Shown here: positions 62,173 through 64,000 of the stretch, piece after piece
How the letters are laid out: each line of letters begins with the position of its first letter
How positions within the stretch are numbered: position 1 is the first letter of the stretch
DNA from: Lota lota
Lineage: Eukaryota > Chordata > Actinopteri > Gadiformes > Lotidae
Direction of reading: 5' to 3'
Assembly (NCBI GenBank): GCA_026745465.1
Contig: JACYXH010000129.1
Coordinates: forward strand, 704,001-768,000
DNA length: 64,000 nt
Translations under genes and position numbers: made by a program
Notes under the pieces: generated by a model
Databases searched by the model: none
What the model was told of the DNA's origin: nothing
The model's input: only the letters and a program-made list of their open reading frames with translations

Positions 62173-63395
62173 ACTAGTAGCGATTTAGTTTTCACTAGTG
62201 GAAATGACATTTCAACATGTCAAAATGTCGTTTTGACTAGTTACATTTATATACAGATATAAAGATATCTGTAAAACAATTTTGACATGTTGCAAATATA
62301 TTTTCACATGTAGAAATTACATTTGGACTAGTCAAAACAGATTTACAGATATCCTTAATTTAATTATAGATATCAGTAATTCATTTTTCACTAGTAACAA
62401 TAACGATTACAGATATCTACAATTGAATTTCCAGGATTGTAACTAGTGGAAATGTAATTACCCATTTCAGATATCAACAATTGCATTTCCGATATGTCCG
62501 ACATATATTAACAAACCATTTCGGAAATGTGGACGTTATATTATTAAAATACCACATTGCCATTGGTCGACATTTAATTACCATATTAGTTTTGAATATG
62601 TCGCCCTAATATCCATATTAGTTTCGGATATGTCGCCCTAATTACCATATTACTTTCGGGTGTGTATGTTTGAAGGTATCTACAATTACATTTTGACTAG
62701 TCGAAATTCCTTTTTTGATATCTAAAATTCAATTCTGACTAGTTATAAAAGGAATTATAGATATCTCAAATATAATTGTTACTAGTATGAATATCATTTT
62801 CACTAGTTACATGTACAGTTACATGTTACATACACAACATGTATTTCAGATATCTGCAATACAATTCTAGATATCTGAAATGCAATTCTAGATATCTGAA
62901 ATTACATTCTTACTAGTTACAATTCCAAGCCAAACTATCAATAATTAAATTTTGACTAGTCAGAATTTAATTTTGGATATCTAGAATTAAATTAATGATA
63001 TCTGTAATGTAAGAACAATTGTAGATATCTGCAATTAACATTTCCATTAGTAAGAATTGAATTGTAGATATCTATAATTGACATTTCCGCTAGTGAGAAT
63101 TTAGTTGTAGACATCATTAATTAGTATTGCAACTAGTCAAAATTACATTATGGATATGTCGACTTGGAATTAAAACATGTCAAAATTAAATTATAGATAT
63201 TTGTAATTGAGTTTGAATGGAAGTCAATGGTAAAAGTTGACTTGTTGTAATTAAGTTACAGATATCTACAATTGACATTTCCACTAGTAAGAAATTAATT
63301 GTTGATATTTTTTATTAGAATTGCTACTAGTCAAAATTACATTATGGATATGTTGGCTTGGAATTATAACTAGTCAAAAAGGAATTGTTGATACA
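62173..63395. repeat. 21-bp periodic array of palindromic hexamers
   Basis: Palindromic hexamers ACTAGT, GATATC, ACATGT or one-base variants start at 62173, 62194, 62215, 62236, then 62264, 62285, 62306, 62327, 62348, 62369, 62390, 62412, and again from 62675: 62696, 62717, 62738, 62760, 62781, 62802. They continue at 62849, 62870, 62891, 62912, 62955, 62976 and 62997. From 63024 to 63390 the steps alternate 22 and 21 bp, and GATATC-type and ACTAGT-type hexamers alternate strictly. Spacers are about 15-16 bp with AATTnAATT-like cores, so each unit is itself near-symmetric. A central section (62491-62675) is irregular and contains a 32-bp repeat (CCATATTAGT near 62581, 62613 and a variant at 62645). 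I do not recognise the family. Confidence 0.85.
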
Positions 63396-63539
63396 TACAA
63401 TACCGCTACTGGTTGAATGTTAAAAGGGCTTGCCATAAGGCGTGATACAAGCGCATTGCGTCTCCGTATCGTCACTCTACGCACACATATCGCTGAATCT
63501 GTCCGATCGCTCCGTCTAGAAGAAAAACCAATTAGACCT

Positions 63540-63970
63540 GTATGGGATCTCAACATTGACTAATGGTTTACAAAGCGCAAGGAACGCGCCTTAATCTGTT
63601 GCTAAAACAGCAATGCAACAAGATATTAAAGACTGCGTGTTAAGTAGGAAACAGGATTAAACTAATTTAAGGCCAAAGACGCCATGCGCCGAGTAAAATG
63701 TAATTATGTAGCACAGTCAATTAAGGCTTAGACAACAACACCGCAAAGCCTTTTCCTCCCTCCGCCCCCTGACATGATTCCAACAATAAATGGCGTCAGG
63801 AGCACTAATCGACAAAACAGGCAGACATCAGCGCCGCCATTATTGGGTTCACATTTAAAAATCACAGTCCAATTGACAAAGGTCAGCCACAGAAGCAGAA
63901 ATATCAATGTGTATGCAGAAAGTAACCTTTCTTCAGCCCGTGACATTAGATTATTCTTTGATACCGGGGG
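63540..63970. promoter_or_regulatory. Candidate conserved noncoding element in intron
   Basis: Complex, repeat-free sequence with several homeodomain-type motifs (CTAATTTAAGG near 63662, TGTAATTATG near 63700, CAATTAAGG near 63718) and ACAATAAATGG and GACATTAGATTATTCTTTG phrases. It contrasts sharply with the satellite-like array just before it. An enhancer is plausible for a neurally expressed protocadherin, but conservation cannot be judged here. Confidence 0.3.
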
Positions 63971-64000
63971 CCAGAGGGGCACAGAGAGATGACTGCTCAC

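Noticed and set aside
62173-63395. CRISPR-like reading of the 21-bp periodic array
   Set aside because: Repeats are only about 6 bp and palindromic, spacers are AATT-rich and similar, and the setting is a vertebrate intron.

Overview
This window looks like noncoding vertebrate DNA, most likely from a teleost fish. Three things point that way: a clear delta-2 protocadherin exon, spliceosomal intron signals, and fish-type interspersed repeats (two short inverted-repeat DNA transposons and several tRNA-headed SINE pieces). I cannot name the species. The window is extraordinarily rich in simple repeats. About seventeen dinucleotide arrays exceed 100 bp, there is a ~210 bp tetranucleotide array, and there are more than a dozen poly-G or poly-C runs of 20-53 bp. 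Almost every long open frame (Ser-Leu, Arg-Glu, His-Thr, Cys-Val, Pro or Gly repeats) is just a translated microsatellite, not a gene.

Only one protein-coding segment can be supported: the last coding exon of a protocadherin-10-like gene (pcdh10), on the minus strand at 59794-60263. It encodes the end of the cytoplasmic tail, with the conserved CTRECTEFGHSDSCWMP block, a WAVE-complex docking motif (LSTFVP), an EIPLSQ block and a KREIYL C-terminus. DNA to the right (60264-64000) is therefore its upstream intron. DNA to the left is its 3' UTR and then a gene-poor downstream region, which fits the large gene desert known around PCDH10 in other vertebrates.

Layout: 1-8.5 kb holds a SINE edge, long TC and TG arrays, an old diverged tandem duplication (4.8-5.25 kb), three tRNA-headed repeat copies in a row (5.74-6.68 kb) and a complete-looking 465 bp MITE with target-site duplication (6898-7362). 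From 8.5 to 33 kb there are long GA, TG, TGTC, TC and CA arrays and poly-G tracts separated by unique AT-rich DNA. From 33 to 59 kb there are more SINE pieces, a 34-bp minisatellite, inverted-repeat pairs built on a CCCATGATGC motif, and many CA, GA and poly-G blocks. From 59.8 to 64 kb lie the pcdh10 exon, its intron with a second MITE (61051-61320), and the most striking feature of the window.

That feature is a ~1.2 kb array at about 62173-63395. Short palindromic hexamers (mostly ACTAGT, GATATC and ACATGT) recur every 21-22 bp, about two turns of the DNA helix, separated by AATT-rich spacers that are themselves roughly symmetric. In the right third the two hexamer types alternate strictly with 22/21 bp steps. 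I do not recognise this array and consider it the best candidate for an undescribed sequence system here.
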